Source of the DNA: Candidatus Limnocylindrales bacterium
GTDB taxonomy: Bacteria; Moduliflexota; Moduliflexia; Moduliflexales; JAUQPW01
DNA: 64,000 bases
NCBI GenBank assembly: GCA_035559535.1
Contig: DATMBG010000037.1
Location: forward strand, 62,001 to 126,000
Direction: 5' to 3'
The notes beneath the pieces are model-generated. The model ran no database searches. It saw only the letters and a list, made by a program, of their open reading frames with translations, and was not told the DNA's origin. Positions 26,307 through 34,510 of this stretch are shown here, in pieces; within the stretch, counting starts at the first letter, position 1, and each line of letters begins with the position of its first letter. The translations under genes and the position numbers were made by a program.

Positions 26307-27332
26307 ATGCTTACAAAGGAAAATATTAAATCTCCAGCGGAGATACCGGTATTACCGGAAAAAATAGATGGACACTTTTACGGAAAAGATATTCTCTCTG
26401 TTGAGCAATTCTCCCGAAGGGATTTAGAGATTCTGTTTGCCCGGGCGCAAGAAATGAAAGCGCTTAAAGAACAGCAAGGGTCTATCGACCTTTTACATGG
26501 GAAAGTCCTTGTTAACCTTTTTTATGAAGCAAGTACTCGAACAGATGCGGCTTTCAGCATAGCCATGAAACGACTGGGAGGAGAAGTTCATAATATTGTG
26601 GGAGTTCAGTTCTCCTCGGTATCCAAAGGCGAGACCCTGGCGGATACGGTTCGGGTTTTAGCAACTTATGCCGATGTGATTGTCTTGCGCCATCACGAAA
26701 TGGGTTCTGCGCTCAAAGCGGCTACTTATATTCGGAAGTTAAAACTCCGGACCCATCAACCTCCGGTTCCCCTTATCAATGGAGGAGATGGCGTCGGTGA
26801 GCATCCAACCCAGGCGTTTTTAGATGCCTATACCATTGAGCAAAAGTTTGGAACCCTCGAAGGCCTCACCGTGGCTATGGTCGGTGACCTGAAACATGGC
26901 CGTACGGTTCATTCCCTGGCGAAACTTTTATCTCTTTTCAAAAATGTCCGCCTTATTTTCGTCTCTCCGGATAGCCTGCGGATGCCAAGAGAGTTGTTAC
27001 TGGAATTACAAAGAAAGGGGGTTTCGGTTTCTGAAGCAGATTCGCTCTCAAAGGTTGCCTTTGAAGCCGATGTGTTTTATATCACGCGGGTTCAACAGGA
27101 ACGGTTCAGTGATCCAGATCTGTACCATCAGGTACAAGGTTCTTACAAGGTGGATGCAGCCTTTCTGGAGAAAATAAAAGAAAACGCCATTATTATGCAC
27201 CCACTTCCCCGGGTTGGTGAAATCACGGAAGAGGTCGATGAGAGTCCCCATGCAGTGTATTTTGAACAGGCTGAAAATGGAATGTACATCCGAATGGCTT
27301 TGTTAACCAGTGTATTACTTAAATGCTATTAG
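26307..27332 (+). CDS. pyrB: Aspartate carbamoyltransferase catalytic subunit
   Basis: A 341-residue enzyme joining carbamoyl phosphate to aspartate. The phosphate loop reads FYEASTRTDAAF (STRT-D where most bacteria have STRTR, as in eukaryotic STRTSSSF), followed by GEHPTQAFLD, VGDLKHGRTVHSL and MHPLPRVGEI. AAAGGAGGTGTAT places the ATG at 26307; a GTG at 26301 overlaps the ribosome-binding site. No pyrI regulatory gene is next to it. Upstream, ATAAAATAAGTATAC and GTGTATATTTTAT form an inverted repeat near 26200-26231. Confidence 0.92.
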   Translation: MLTKENIKSPAEIPVLPEKIDGHFYGKDILSVEQFSRRDLEILFARAQEMKALKEQQGSIDLLHGKVLVNLFYEASTRTDAAFSIAMKRLGGEVHNIVGVQFSSVSKGETLADTVRVLATYADVIVLRHHEMGSALKAATYIRKLKLRTHQPPVPLINGGDGVGEHPTQAFLDAYTIEQKFGTLEGLTVAMVGDLKHGRTVHSLAKLLSLFKNVRLIFVSPDSLRMPRELLLELQRKGVSVSEADSLSKVAFEADVFYITRVQQERFSDPDLYHQVQGSYKVDAAFLEKIKENAIIMHPLPRVGEITEEVDESPHAVYFEQAENGMYIRMALLTSVLLKCY

Positions 27333-27348
27333 CGGTAGGAGTAGAGGT

Positions 27349-27477
27349 ATGACAAAAGTAAAAAACCGGGCTCAGTTTGAGAATCGTCCCTTTTTAAGTC
27401 TCCCACAGGAATCAAAGGTCTGGACGAAGTTACTGCTCCCGGTCCATTTTGTGTCCGGGTTATGGATGATAAGGTAA
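27349..27477 (+). CDS. Possible small ORF after pyrB
   Basis: A 42-codon frame beginning MTKVKNRAQF, starting 16 bases after the pyrB stop with a GGAG-like site. The C-terminal part is hydrophobic (LLLPVHFVSGLWMI). No family is recognised. The rest of the gap up to tatD (27478-27642) shows only a promoter-like pair. Confidence 0.25.
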   Translation: MTKVKNRAQFENRPFLSLPQESKVWTKLLLPVHFVSGLWMIR

Positions 27478-27584
27478 ATAGGGCAACAACCTGGGTTGGA
27501 GAACCGATGTTCTAAATCAAAAAACAAATCCCAGGTCAAAAGCCTGTTTCAGGCAATTTTCTTAACTCAAAAGAGAAAAATCCC

Positions 27585-27613
27585 TTGACCTTTAAAGGAA
27601 AATCTTTTAAGCT
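27585..27613 (+). promoter_or_regulatory. Promoter-like pair before tatD
   Basis: TTGACC (27585-27590) and TAAGCT (27608-27613), 17 bases apart, 30 bases before the tatD TTG. Confidence 0.4.
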
Positions 27614-27642
27614 TTTTTACGTTATCCACGGAGGTTTTTACA

Positions 27643-28413
27643 TTGCTTGTTGATTCCCATGCACATTTAGATGCTTCTCAATTCGATGAAGATCGAGATG
27701 AGGTTATCCAACGAGCCAGGCAGGATCAGGTTGAGTGGATTCTTACCGTTGGAACCAATCTGGTTGAAAGCCGGAGAGCTGTTGAGATTGCCCTCCGATA
27801 CCCGCAGATTTTAGCAGCCGTAGGGGTCCATCCCCATGAGGCTAAAGAGGTAACCGAAGAGGTCTATACAGATTTAAAAAACCTTTCCCAGTCCGAGAAA
27901 GTTGTCGCCATCGGCGAAATCGGGTTAGATTTTTATCGGCAGCTATCCCCTCCGGAAATTCAAGAGGAGGTGTTTCGCCGACAAATTCAGCTCGCCCGAG
28001 AACTTCATCTACCGATAATTATTCATGATCGAGAGGCTCATGGAGAAACCCTCCAGATACTCCGATCTGAAAAAGCTTCGGATGTGCGAGGAATCTTCCA
28101 TTGCTTTTCTGGAGATTATCAACTGGCCAGAGAGGCCATGGATATGGGATTTTATATCTCCATTTCGGGGATTGTAACCTTTCATAATGCAGCCTGGTTA
28201 CGAGACGTTGTTAAGGAAATTCCTCTGGATAACCTTCTGGTTGAGACGGATTGTCCCTATTTGGCACCTGTCCCTAAGCGGGGAAAACGAAATGAACCCG
28301 CCTATGTCACCTATACGGCAGCTAAAATAGCAGAGATCAAAAATATCGAGGTCGAAAAGGTCGAAGAGGCCACCTCTGAAAATTTTTTAAAATTTTTTAA
28401 CTTGAAAATATGA
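27643..28413 (+). CDS. tatD: TatD family metal-dependent DNase
   Basis: A 256-residue TIM-barrel hydrolase with the family motifs DSHAHLD (4-10), IGEIGLDF, IIHDREAH, IFHCFSGD and LVETDCPYLAP. Family members are Mg-dependent 3'-5' DNases and, in D-aminoacyl form, deacylases. The start is TTG after CGGAGG. The stop overlaps the next gene by four bases, so the two are translationally coupled. Confidence 0.92.
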   Translation: MLVDSHAHLDASQFDEDRDEVIQRARQDQVEWILTVGTNLVESRRAVEIALRYPQILAAVGVHPHEAKEVTEEVYTDLKNLSQSEKVVAIGEIGLDFYRQLSPPEIQEEVFRRQIQLARELHLPIIIHDREAHGETLQILRSEKASDVRGIFHCFSGDYQLAREAMDMGFYISISGIVTFHNAAWLRDVVKEIPLDNLLVETDCPYLAPVPKRGKRNEPAYVTYTAAKIAEIKNIEVEKVEEATSENFLKFFNLKI

Positions 28414-29156
28414 AAAAAACGGGAAAAAGTGCCGGTATCCTTATCATAGGAAATGAAATCCTCTCAGGTAAAACGGTAGATTCCAATTCGCCTTATTTAT
28501 GTCGTGAGCTTCGGAAGCTGGGAGTTGAGGTAAAAAAGATTTCGGTTATTCCTGATGACCTGGACGCTATTGCTAGAGAGGTTTCCCTTTTCTCTCAATC
28601 ATACGACCTGGTTTTTACGTCTGGGGGGGTAGGTCCAACCCATGATGATGTAACCATGGAAGGAATTGCTCGAGGGTTAGGAAGAAAAGTGGTGTTGCAT
28701 CCGGAATTGGAAAAGCTGGTAAAGGACTTCTATGGGACCGACATGAACCCGGCTAAACTGAGGATGGCAGAGGTACCTGAAGGTACCCAACTTATTAAAG
28801 ATGAAGGGCTCATTTTTCCGGTTGTAACCGTAGAGAACATTTATATCTTCCCGGGAATCCCGGAAATTCTTAGAAAAAAGTTTGAAGCCATTAAAAAGCA
28901 GTTTCTGGATGAACCCTTTTTCATGAAACAGGTTTTTGTGAATCAATGGGAAGTCGATATCGCCCATCATCTGAATCGTTTATTAGAAGCTTTCCCCCAG
29001 CTCTTATTGGGTTCTTATCCTGAGTTAAATAATGCTGAGTATAAGGTCAAGTTAACTTTAGAATCTAAAGATAAGAGTTATCTTGAACAGGCCTTTCGTC
29101 AACTCGTTACACTTTTACCGGCAGATGCTATTGTGCGAGTTGAAGGGTTTCCCTGA
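28410..29156 (+). CDS. CinA N-terminal / MoaB-MogA fold protein
   Basis: A 248-residue protein with the molybdopterin-binding fold of MogA, MoaB and CinA: GILIIGNEILSGKTVDSN near the start and FTSGGVGPTHDD at about 70-81. CinA-N proteins without the C-terminal deamidase domain act as COG1058-type nucleotide (ADP-ribose/NMN-related) pyrophosphatases; a MogA-like role in Mo cofactor synthesis is the other reading. The middle part matches the CinA N-terminal architecture better than MogA in length. Overlap with tatD suggests cotranslation. Confidence 0.85.
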   Translation: MKKTGKSAGILIIGNEILSGKTVDSNSPYLCRELRKLGVEVKKISVIPDDLDAIAREVSLFSQSYDLVFTSGGVGPTHDDVTMEGIARGLGRKVVLHPELEKLVKDFYGTDMNPAKLRMAEVPEGTQLIKDEGLIFPVVTVENIYIFPGIPEILRKKFEAIKKQFLDEPFFMKQVFVNQWEVDIAHHLNRLLEAFPQLLLGSYPELNNAEYKVKLTLESKDKSYLEQAFRQLVTLLPADAIVRVEGFP

Positions 29157-29165
29157 TTCTGAAAT

Positions 29166-29630
29166 ATGCCTAACCCAACCCCTATTCAAGATAAAATAAA
29201 CACCCTCAAGCGTATGCTTGATACCCAGCCGGAACAACTGGCTCAAATTCGAGATTCGTGTGCGCAGCTTATAGCAGAAATTGATAAGCATCTTCAGACC
29301 GAAAAACGTCAGTATGCCCGATTGGATTTAATTTTATCGGTTAAATACTCCCTGTATGGGGAAAATGAAACCCAGGCCGAACAACTGGGAGTTATTCGAG
29401 ATATCAGCCTGGGAGGCGCAAGTATTGAAATGAAGGAAAAGCCATCTCCAGAAACTCCCGTTGTCCTTAACCTCCTCCGGAATAATGGGAACCCCATTCA
29501 AATCAAAGGACGGGTGGTACGGGTGAGAGATTTTAAAGAAGGTACCTGGCTGGTCAGTGTGGAGTTTACCGAGATCGAAGAAAAAGATCTGAGAGCTATT
29601 TTCCGATTCCTGGCAGAGAATTACGGATAA
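29166..29630 (+). CDS. PilZ-domain protein (c-di-GMP binding)
   Basis: A 154-residue protein: a helical N-terminal part (about 5-45) and a PilZ domain with RQYAR (R48-x3-R52) and DISLGG (79-84), the two motifs that bind cyclic di-GMP. There is no output domain, so it probably acts by protein contact. It follows the CinA-like gene by nine bases and is likely in the same transcript. Confidence 0.85.
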   Translation: MPNPTPIQDKINTLKRMLDTQPEQLAQIRDSCAQLIAEIDKHLQTEKRQYARLDLILSVKYSLYGENETQAEQLGVIRDISLGGASIEMKEKPSPETPVVLNLLRNNGNPIQIKGRVVRVRDFKEGTWLVSVEFTEIEEKDLRAIFRFLAENYG

Positions 29631-29648
29631 ATGGCTCAAAATTAAATT

Positions 29649-30704
29649 TTAGAATCCCAGGGTTGGAGCGGCCACTCCCCCTTCTGGAATAATCCCAAGT
29701 TTTTTAAAATTTTCAACCAGTTCCCCGGTATTCTTGAAGATCTGGGTACACAGACGAGAGAAAAAAGGGGAGGGATTATAGGGAAATACCGCATAGACGT
29801 CTTTGTTGTAACGATGGGCAAAATTCATTTCGCTCAATACTCCCGGGGATAAATATTCGGTTGGATAAAGAACAATAATCATATCGCTTTGATAAATAAA
29901 CTGATAATCCCGATCGATCGTCCGAGTTTCAATTTTTTCTGCCTCGGTTTTGTCAATATACTCGATTTTCTGTCCTTCTTCATCACTTTGCTTCAAAAGA
30001 AGATCGGTGTCTTTAATATCCAAAGGATCAAAAAGAACCAGATATTTACGGAGATAGTTACCGAATTCCCGAATTTTGTCGATCTTCTCCGGGAACTCCC
30101 GTTCGATATGCGTAATGGGATAGCTTAAATAGACTTTCTTTTTATTTGAAAAAATCAGGTCATAGAAATTATCCAGAGGATGCTGCCGGGATACCAAATA
30201 GTAGGGTTTATTATACCGTTCTGCTAAGATCTGGGTAATGAATTTTTCCTCGTCCAGCCAGACATTAATCTCGTTGAGATTCAGTTTATCCCTCCACTGG
30301 GGATTTTCTTGCATCCGACGCTTAATATCGTCCAGATTATCTACGATATTGATATAAATATCCGGTCTGAGCCGATCCAGATTATTAAAGTCAAATCCCG
30401 GAAGAAGCAACCCCCGCCATCGAAAACAGGCATGAATGGTGATAAAAGAAGGCCCCGGGCTTTTCTCCAGTTCTCGGGTGATTCGTTCGAGGGCCAGAGC
30501 ACGCATGAGTTTCAAGACTTTCTCATCGACATCCAGAATCTTTTCTGTAGTCAGGGGGAGCCCCTGCTCTCTGGCAATATTCAGGATATGGCTTCCCATG
30601 TCAAAGAAGCTGATAGGCTGTCCCCGCCGGGTACAGTACTCCTGAAATTCACGCATAAAAATGCCTTTTTCACTACAACTTATTCCGGTACAGAGAACTT
30701 TCAC
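29649..30704 (-). CDS. P-loop kinase-like / nucleoside deoxyribosyltransferase-like fusion
   Basis: A 351-residue protein. The N-terminal half resembles adenylate-kinase-type P-loop proteins, but the loop is degenerate: GISCSEKG keeps the Lys while the usual Gly before it and the Ser/Thr after it are Glu and Gly. The C-terminal half (about 188-330) resembles nucleoside 2-deoxyribosyltransferase-like folds: KVYLSYPIT, SDMIIVLYP, and SPGVLSEMNFAH with a likely catalytic Glu. It lies downstream of the deoxyhypusine-synthase-family gene on the same strand, separated by a hairpin repeat. The function is unknown; a shared substrate with that neighbour is only suggested by order. Confidence 0.65.
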   Translation of the reverse strand: MKVLCTGISCSEKGIFMREFQEYCTRRGQPISFFDMGSHILNIAREQGLPLTTEKILDVDEKVLKLMRALALERITRELEKSPGPSFITIHACFRWRGLLLPGFDFNNLDRLRPDIYINIVDNLDDIKRRMQENPQWRDKLNLNEINVWLDEEKFITQILAERYNKPYYLVSRQHPLDNFYDLIFSNKKKVYLSYPITHIEREFPEKIDKIREFGNYLRKYLVLFDPLDIKDTDLLLKQSDEEGQKIEYIDKTEAEKIETRTIDRDYQFIYQSDMIIVLYPTEYLSPGVLSEMNFAHRYNKDVYAVFPYNPSPFFSRLCTQIFKNTGELVENFKKLGIIPEGGVAAPTLGF

Positions 30705-30722
30705 ATTAAAATCACGGAGCCA

Positions 30723-30825
30723 CAGGCAAAAGTAAAAAGCAAGGGAAGAAAATCAGGCCGATTTTCTTCTGAACCCTTCCTCTCCGGTCCGCTCCATTTT
30801 TACCTTTAGCCTTTGGCCTTTACTT
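30723..30825. repeat. Inverted heptamer repeat (TTTTACC family)
   Basis: TTTTACC, TTTAGCC, TTTGGCC and TTTACTT lie in register near 30798-30825, facing AGGCAAAAGTAAAAAGCA at the left end; a second hairpin GAAAATCAGGCCGATTTTC lies inside. It fills the gap between two genes of the minus strand and overlaps the last codons of the upstream one. Confidence 0.75.
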
Positions 30826-31911
30826 AGAAAGATATCCTTTCTTTAACTCGTCCAGTAACCGTTCCCTTTGGTCATAGAGTCGTTTTAATTTACGAGGTGG
30901 ATGTTTCGCCACTGCATAGGCCGTAATAATGGGAAGGGCTACCGTGGAATCCAGATAGCAAACCACCGTATCGGGTAGTTGATCCGGGTTTACCTTCCCC
31001 CAGCTCACGGCTTCGGAGGGAGTCGCGCCGGAAAGTCCACCGGTATCCGGTCGGGCATCGGTAATCTGAATAAAGTAATCGTGGCCCTTTTCCTGAATAC
31101 CTAAAACTTCCTGGAGTTGAGGCTCGGTTTGAAGCAGAAAGTTTTTAGGCGATCCTCCCCCTAGAATAAACACCGCACTTTTACCCCCTGAGCGCTTAGC
31201 ACCTAGGACGATGGCAGCCGTTTCGTTCACATCTCTGGAAACATCTATTTTTAGGCCATTTCCCTCCAGAGCTTTGGCTGCAATGTTCATCCCAATGGAA
31301 CTATCTCCAGGGGAAGGGGTATAAATGGGAACCCCATATTGATAAGCCGCCGAAAGGAGGGATCTGGTTCCAAGGCCTAAAGCCTTCTCCCGTTCATGAA
31401 CATAGCGACCAGCCAGATAATGGAACTCTGCCGTACTCATCTCGCGTTGAAATTCCGGAGCGGTTATTATCTGTTGGAAGAAGGCATCAGTTGAAAGTAG
31501 TACCTCGTAATCAAAAAAAATATCATAAATGCGAATAACCCCTTCCTGACGAAGGACTACGTCGTTAACCTGGTGGGTTCCTTGATACAAATCCAGGCCG
31601 ATTCCAAAGTGTATGTCGTGATAAAGATTGGCTCCGGTACTCACGATCCAGTCGATGAACCCATGGGTAATAAGGGGGATAAGCGATGAAATACCCAAAC
31701 CGGCCGGCGTTAAAGCACCGGTCAAGCTCATTCCTACCGTGACATTGTCTTCTAATATTTTCCGGGTAAACAGGTGACAGATCTCACGAAGCCGGGCCGC
31801 GTTATAAGCCATAAAAGTCCTATCCACAAGATCAACAATGGATATGGACGGATGAATAGGTTGTGGATCGATTTTATTTCCTCGTAGAAATTTGCTTTTC
31901 GATTTCATCAA
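30820..31911 (-). CDS. Deoxyhypusine synthase family protein (bacterial)
   Basis: A 363-residue NAD-dependent spermidine-using enzyme family member. Family landmarks are [26 protein letters not shown] and SEAVSWGK; the last contains the Lys that forms the covalent aminobutyl intermediate in deoxyhypusine synthase. Bacteria lack the eIF5A substrate, so bacterial members probably modify another amine, for example making homospermidine, or another protein. The active-site loop differs around DTGGLSGA (DGSDSGA in eukaryotes). The degenerate kinase-like fusion is encoded downstream. No other polyamine gene is seen. Confidence 0.85.
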   Translation of the reverse strand: MMKSKSKFLRGNKIDPQPIHPSISIVDLVDRTFMAYNAARLREICHLFTRKILEDNVTVGMSLTGALTPAGLGISSLIPLITHGFIDWIVSTGANLYHDIHFGIGLDLYQGTHQVNDVVLRQEGVIRIYDIFFDYEVLLSTDAFFQQIITAPEFQREMSTAEFHYLAGRYVHEREKALGLGTRSLLSAAYQYGVPIYTPSPGDSSIGMNIAAKALEGNGLKIDVSRDVNETAAIVLGAKRSGGKSAVFILGGGSPKNFLLQTEPQLQEVLGIQEKGHDYFIQITDARPDTGGLSGATPSEAVSWGKVNPDQLPDTVVCYLDSTVALPIITAYAVAKHPPRKLKRLYDQRERLLDELKKGYLSK

Positions 31912-31998
31912 AAATAAAATATAAAAGATAGAACATGGCCGGAAACCATAATTTATCTTTTACATTTTATGATTTAGGTTTTACGTTATGTAACATAG
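31912..31998. repeat. Inverted heptamer repeat (TTTTACG family)
   Basis: TTTTACA, TTTTATG, ATTTAGG, TTTTACG and TTATGTA follow one another in exact register (31969-32003), facing AAAATAAAATATAAAAGATA at the left. It begins one base upstream of the deoxyhypusine-synthase-like start codon. Confidence 0.7.
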
Positions 31999-32116
31999 TA
32001 CAAAATTAAAGAGCAAAGCGTCAATAGAAAATCCCTTTTTATGATAATAGATTAACCTCTAATCAGATTTCCTGGCTCAAATGCGGCTTTATAACTCATT
32101 AAAGGGAGGAACTATC

Positions 32117-33070
32117 ATGAAGGTGGCTTTAAGTGCACTCGATCTCATCGGCCGTACCCCTCTTGTGGCTTTGGATAGGCTTACAGAAGGTTTGAATGGG
32201 CGCGTATTAGCTAAGGTCGAGTACTATAATCCCGGAGGGAGTATAAAGGATCGGATTGCCCTTCGGATGATCGAAGATGCCGAAAAGAAAGGATTATTAA
32301 AAAAAGGGGGTACAGTAGTGGAATTAACCAGTGGAAATACCGGAATCGGTTTGGCTATCGTTTGTGCCGTAAAAGGGTACCGGATGATCGCAGTTATGTC
32401 CGAGGGGAACAGTGTAGAACGCCGACGCATGCTGGAAGCCTTCGGAGCTGAAGTGGTTTTGGTTCCCCAGGTCGGTGGCCATCGACCCGGTCAGGTTTCT
32501 AAAGAAGACCTGGAAGCTGTGGATAGAAAAACGGCCGAGCTGGTTAAAGAACTTAATGCCTTTCGTCCCGATCAATTTAACAATCCAAGCAATGTAGAAG
32601 CCCACGAGTTTACCACCGGGGAAGAAATTTGGGAACAAACGGAAGGAAAGGTAGATATCTTCGTAGCCATTGTAGGAACAGGTGGGACCTTTGTGGGAGT
32701 CTCTCGCGCTTTAAAGAAACATAATCCAAAGATTAAAGCTTACGCCGTAGAACCGGCCAATACCCCTTTCATAGCCGGAAAGGAAATCAAAACCACCAAA
32801 CATAAACTTCAAGGTGCCGGCTATGCCTTGATCCCTCCCCTCTGGCAACCCGAACTTTGCGATGGGTTCCTTACAGCAACCGACGAGGAAGCCATCACAA
32901 CTGCCAGATTATTGGGTACTCGAGAAGGAATCTGTGCAGGATTTTCTTCCGGAGCCAATGTGGCCTGCGCCCTTAAATTGGCCAGGGAAGTCGAAAAAGG
33001 AACTACCATTGTAACAATTTTATGTGATACCGGATTAAAGTATTTAAGCACGGACTTATATCCTGATTGA
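32117..33070 (+). CDS. Cysteine synthase/CBS family PLP enzyme
   Basis: A 317-residue fold-type II PLP enzyme. The PLP Lys lies in NPGGSIKDR (about 37), the substrate loop is TSGNTGIGLA, the phosphate loop is GTGGTF and the C-terminal GFSSGANVA is typical. In the family, activated serine plus sulfide gives cysteine, or serine plus homocysteine gives cystathionine. It differs from CysK in SEGNSVERRR (usual PETMS-type) and in a longer segment VGGHRPGQVSKEDLE, so another amino-acid substrate is possible. AAAGGGAGG places the ATG at 32117; one at 32081 has no site. Confidence 0.85.
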   Translation: MKVALSALDLIGRTPLVALDRLTEGLNGRVLAKVEYYNPGGSIKDRIALRMIEDAEKKGLLKKGGTVVELTSGNTGIGLAIVCAVKGYRMIAVMSEGNSVERRRMLEAFGAEVVLVPQVGGHRPGQVSKEDLEAVDRKTAELVKELNAFRPDQFNNPSNVEAHEFTTGEEIWEQTEGKVDIFVAIVGTGGTFVGVSRALKKHNPKIKAYAVEPANTPFIAGKEIKTTKHKLQGAGYALIPPLWQPELCDGFLTATDEEAITTARLLGTREGICAGFSSGANVACALKLAREVEKGTTIVTILCDTGLKYLSTDLYPD

Positions 33071-33128
33071 ATTTGCCGAAAGGGATAAATAGACCGTCAT
33101 CGAATTATACTTTTACTTACTAAGGTAA

Positions 33129-33343
33129 ATAGATAAGGAGCCCCGAAAAAACGATCCATATTGGCCCCTTGTTTACTCACACCTAAAGGCTCAGGAAGCC
33201 TTGGGTAAGTATATTCAGGATCTGGCCCCATTGAGGCTCGATCCATTCCCTTAACCGAAGAGCTGCAAACGTTAGGGGATATCCAGGGCTGGTTGACTTT
33301 CGGGGAGGAAATGGCGGAGGAGGAATTGGAGCGGATGGAGTGA
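33129..33343 (+). pseudogene. Frameshifted remnant of an unidentified gene
   Basis: One frame reads through YWPLVYSHLKAQEALG and stops at LDPFP; the next frame takes over with LTEELQTLGDIQGWLTFGEE and ends EEELERME before a TGA at 33341. Both parts look coding and join naturally with one frameshift. There is no start codon. The family is not recognised. It overlaps the GTG of the thermonuclease gene. Confidence 0.4.
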
Positions 33344-33933
33344 ACAGGACGTTATTAAGAATCATATATGTGGTCTTGATCTTAATTATTTTTGTTGTTT
33401 CCTATTATTCGACAAGGTCGATGGGTCGACGGCCATCGGCTCGCGGATCTTCAAAGGATCAGGTAGCCAAAATACCCCGGAGCTTAGAAGGGCAGGTAGT
33501 TGAAGTCAAAGACGGGGATACCATTAAAGTACTGGGAGAAGATGGACAGGCGATAACGTGCAGATTATACGGAATTGATGCACCGGAGGTTCCCCACAGG
33601 CGTGAAAATGGACAGCCCTATGGAGAGGAAGCTTTAGAGGAATTATCCCGTTTAGTTTATGGAAAGGTAGTCTACATTGAAACCACCGGGGAGAGAACTT
33701 ACAACCGGGAAGTTTGCCATGTTTTTTTGAAAAATGGGACAAAACAAGATGTAAGTCTTGAAATGGTCAAACGAGGCTACGCCTGGGCCTATCGGCAGTA
33801 TTTGGGAAGAGCCTACGCCTCTGACTATCTTGAAGCAGAAGAAAAGGCAAGGGAAGCGGAAAAGGGACTGTGGAAGCAAAAAAATCCACAACCCCCCTGG
33901 GAGTTTAGAAAACTCAATTCGAGAAGGGTATAA
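33340..33933 (+). CDS. Membrane-anchored thermonuclease (SNase-like)
   Basis: A 197-residue protein with an N-terminal membrane anchor (about 6-24) and one staphylococcal-nuclease domain (about 48-185). Catalytic-type residues are present: Asp in VKDGDTIKV, the LYGIDAPEVPH segment, GEEA and Arg in RTYNREVCHVF. It is a calcium-dependent nuclease by family, probably facing the periplasm and tethered. The start is GTG. Downstream, to 34216, is a gene-free stretch with a heptamer-like run. Confidence 0.85.
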   Translation: MNRTLLRIIYVVLILIIFVVSYYSTRSMGRRPSARGSSKDQVAKIPRSLEGQVVEVKDGDTIKVLGEDGQAITCRLYGIDAPEVPHRRENGQPYGEEALEELSRLVYGKVVYIETTGERTYNREVCHVFLKNGTKQDVSLEMVKRGYAWAYRQYLGRAYASDYLEAEEKAREAEKGLWKQKNPQPPWEFRKLNSRRV

Positions 33934-34216
33934 ATAAATGCCACCTCTGTTTCAAGACCAACATACGGACAAAGAAGTTCATAGGGAAGATATTAAAATC
34001 GAAGACTAAGATCGCGGCAATCCAGGGGAGGCTCTTATGGTTAGTAAACAGAAAGTAGGAAACAAAGAGAGAAGGTAACCTAACCTGTTAGGTTGGTTTA
34101 AACCATGGAGTAGGGCATTACAGTGCGGAAAAAGAGTTGGGGGCGGGGGTGAACCGTTACCGTTTTATAACCGTTTACCCCTTGCTACCCGCTATTTACT
34201 GCTTGTGGTCTTTTAA
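33934..34216. other. Gap with degenerate heptamer-like repeats
   Basis: Contains AACCTAACCTGTTAGGTTGGTT (34078-34099 region, self-complementary) and GTTACCGTTTTATAACCG followed by TTTACCCCTTGC and TATTTACTGC units up to 34205. A 24-codon ATG frame at 33938 has no support as a gene. Confidence 0.35.
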
Positions 34217-34510
34217 ATGGGTTTTCTAAATACTTTTAAAGAGACCGCCGGATTTTTGGCGGGGCATGGAAAGGAATTTGCAAAAATAGCAAAGTTAAAT
34301 GTAGATCTCTCGGGTCTTGAAAGAAGACTTGAAAAAGCCTATGCCGCCATCGGAGAACGGATTTATAACACGGAATTACGTCATCGAATTCAAGACCCGG
34401 AGTTAGAAAAGCTTTATCTGGAAATCGGGGAGATCCTGCATCTTATTCAGCAAAAGGAAAAAGAGAAGGAAAGAATTAAAGATTCTATCAAAAAAGGAGG
34501 TACCGCGTGA
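34217..34510 (+). CDS. Small helical protein encoded ahead of gpmI
   Basis: A 97-residue protein with an amphipathic start and a coiled-coil C-terminal half (LYLEIGEILHLIQQKEKEKE). No membrane segment or known domain is seen. The stop overlaps the GTG of gpmI by four bases, so translation is coupled. Its role is unknown. Confidence 0.6.
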   Translation: MGFLNTFKETAGFLAGHGKEFAKIAKLNVDLSGLERRLEKAYAAIGERIYNTELRHRIQDPELEKLYLEIGEILHLIQQKEKEKERIKDSIKKGGTA

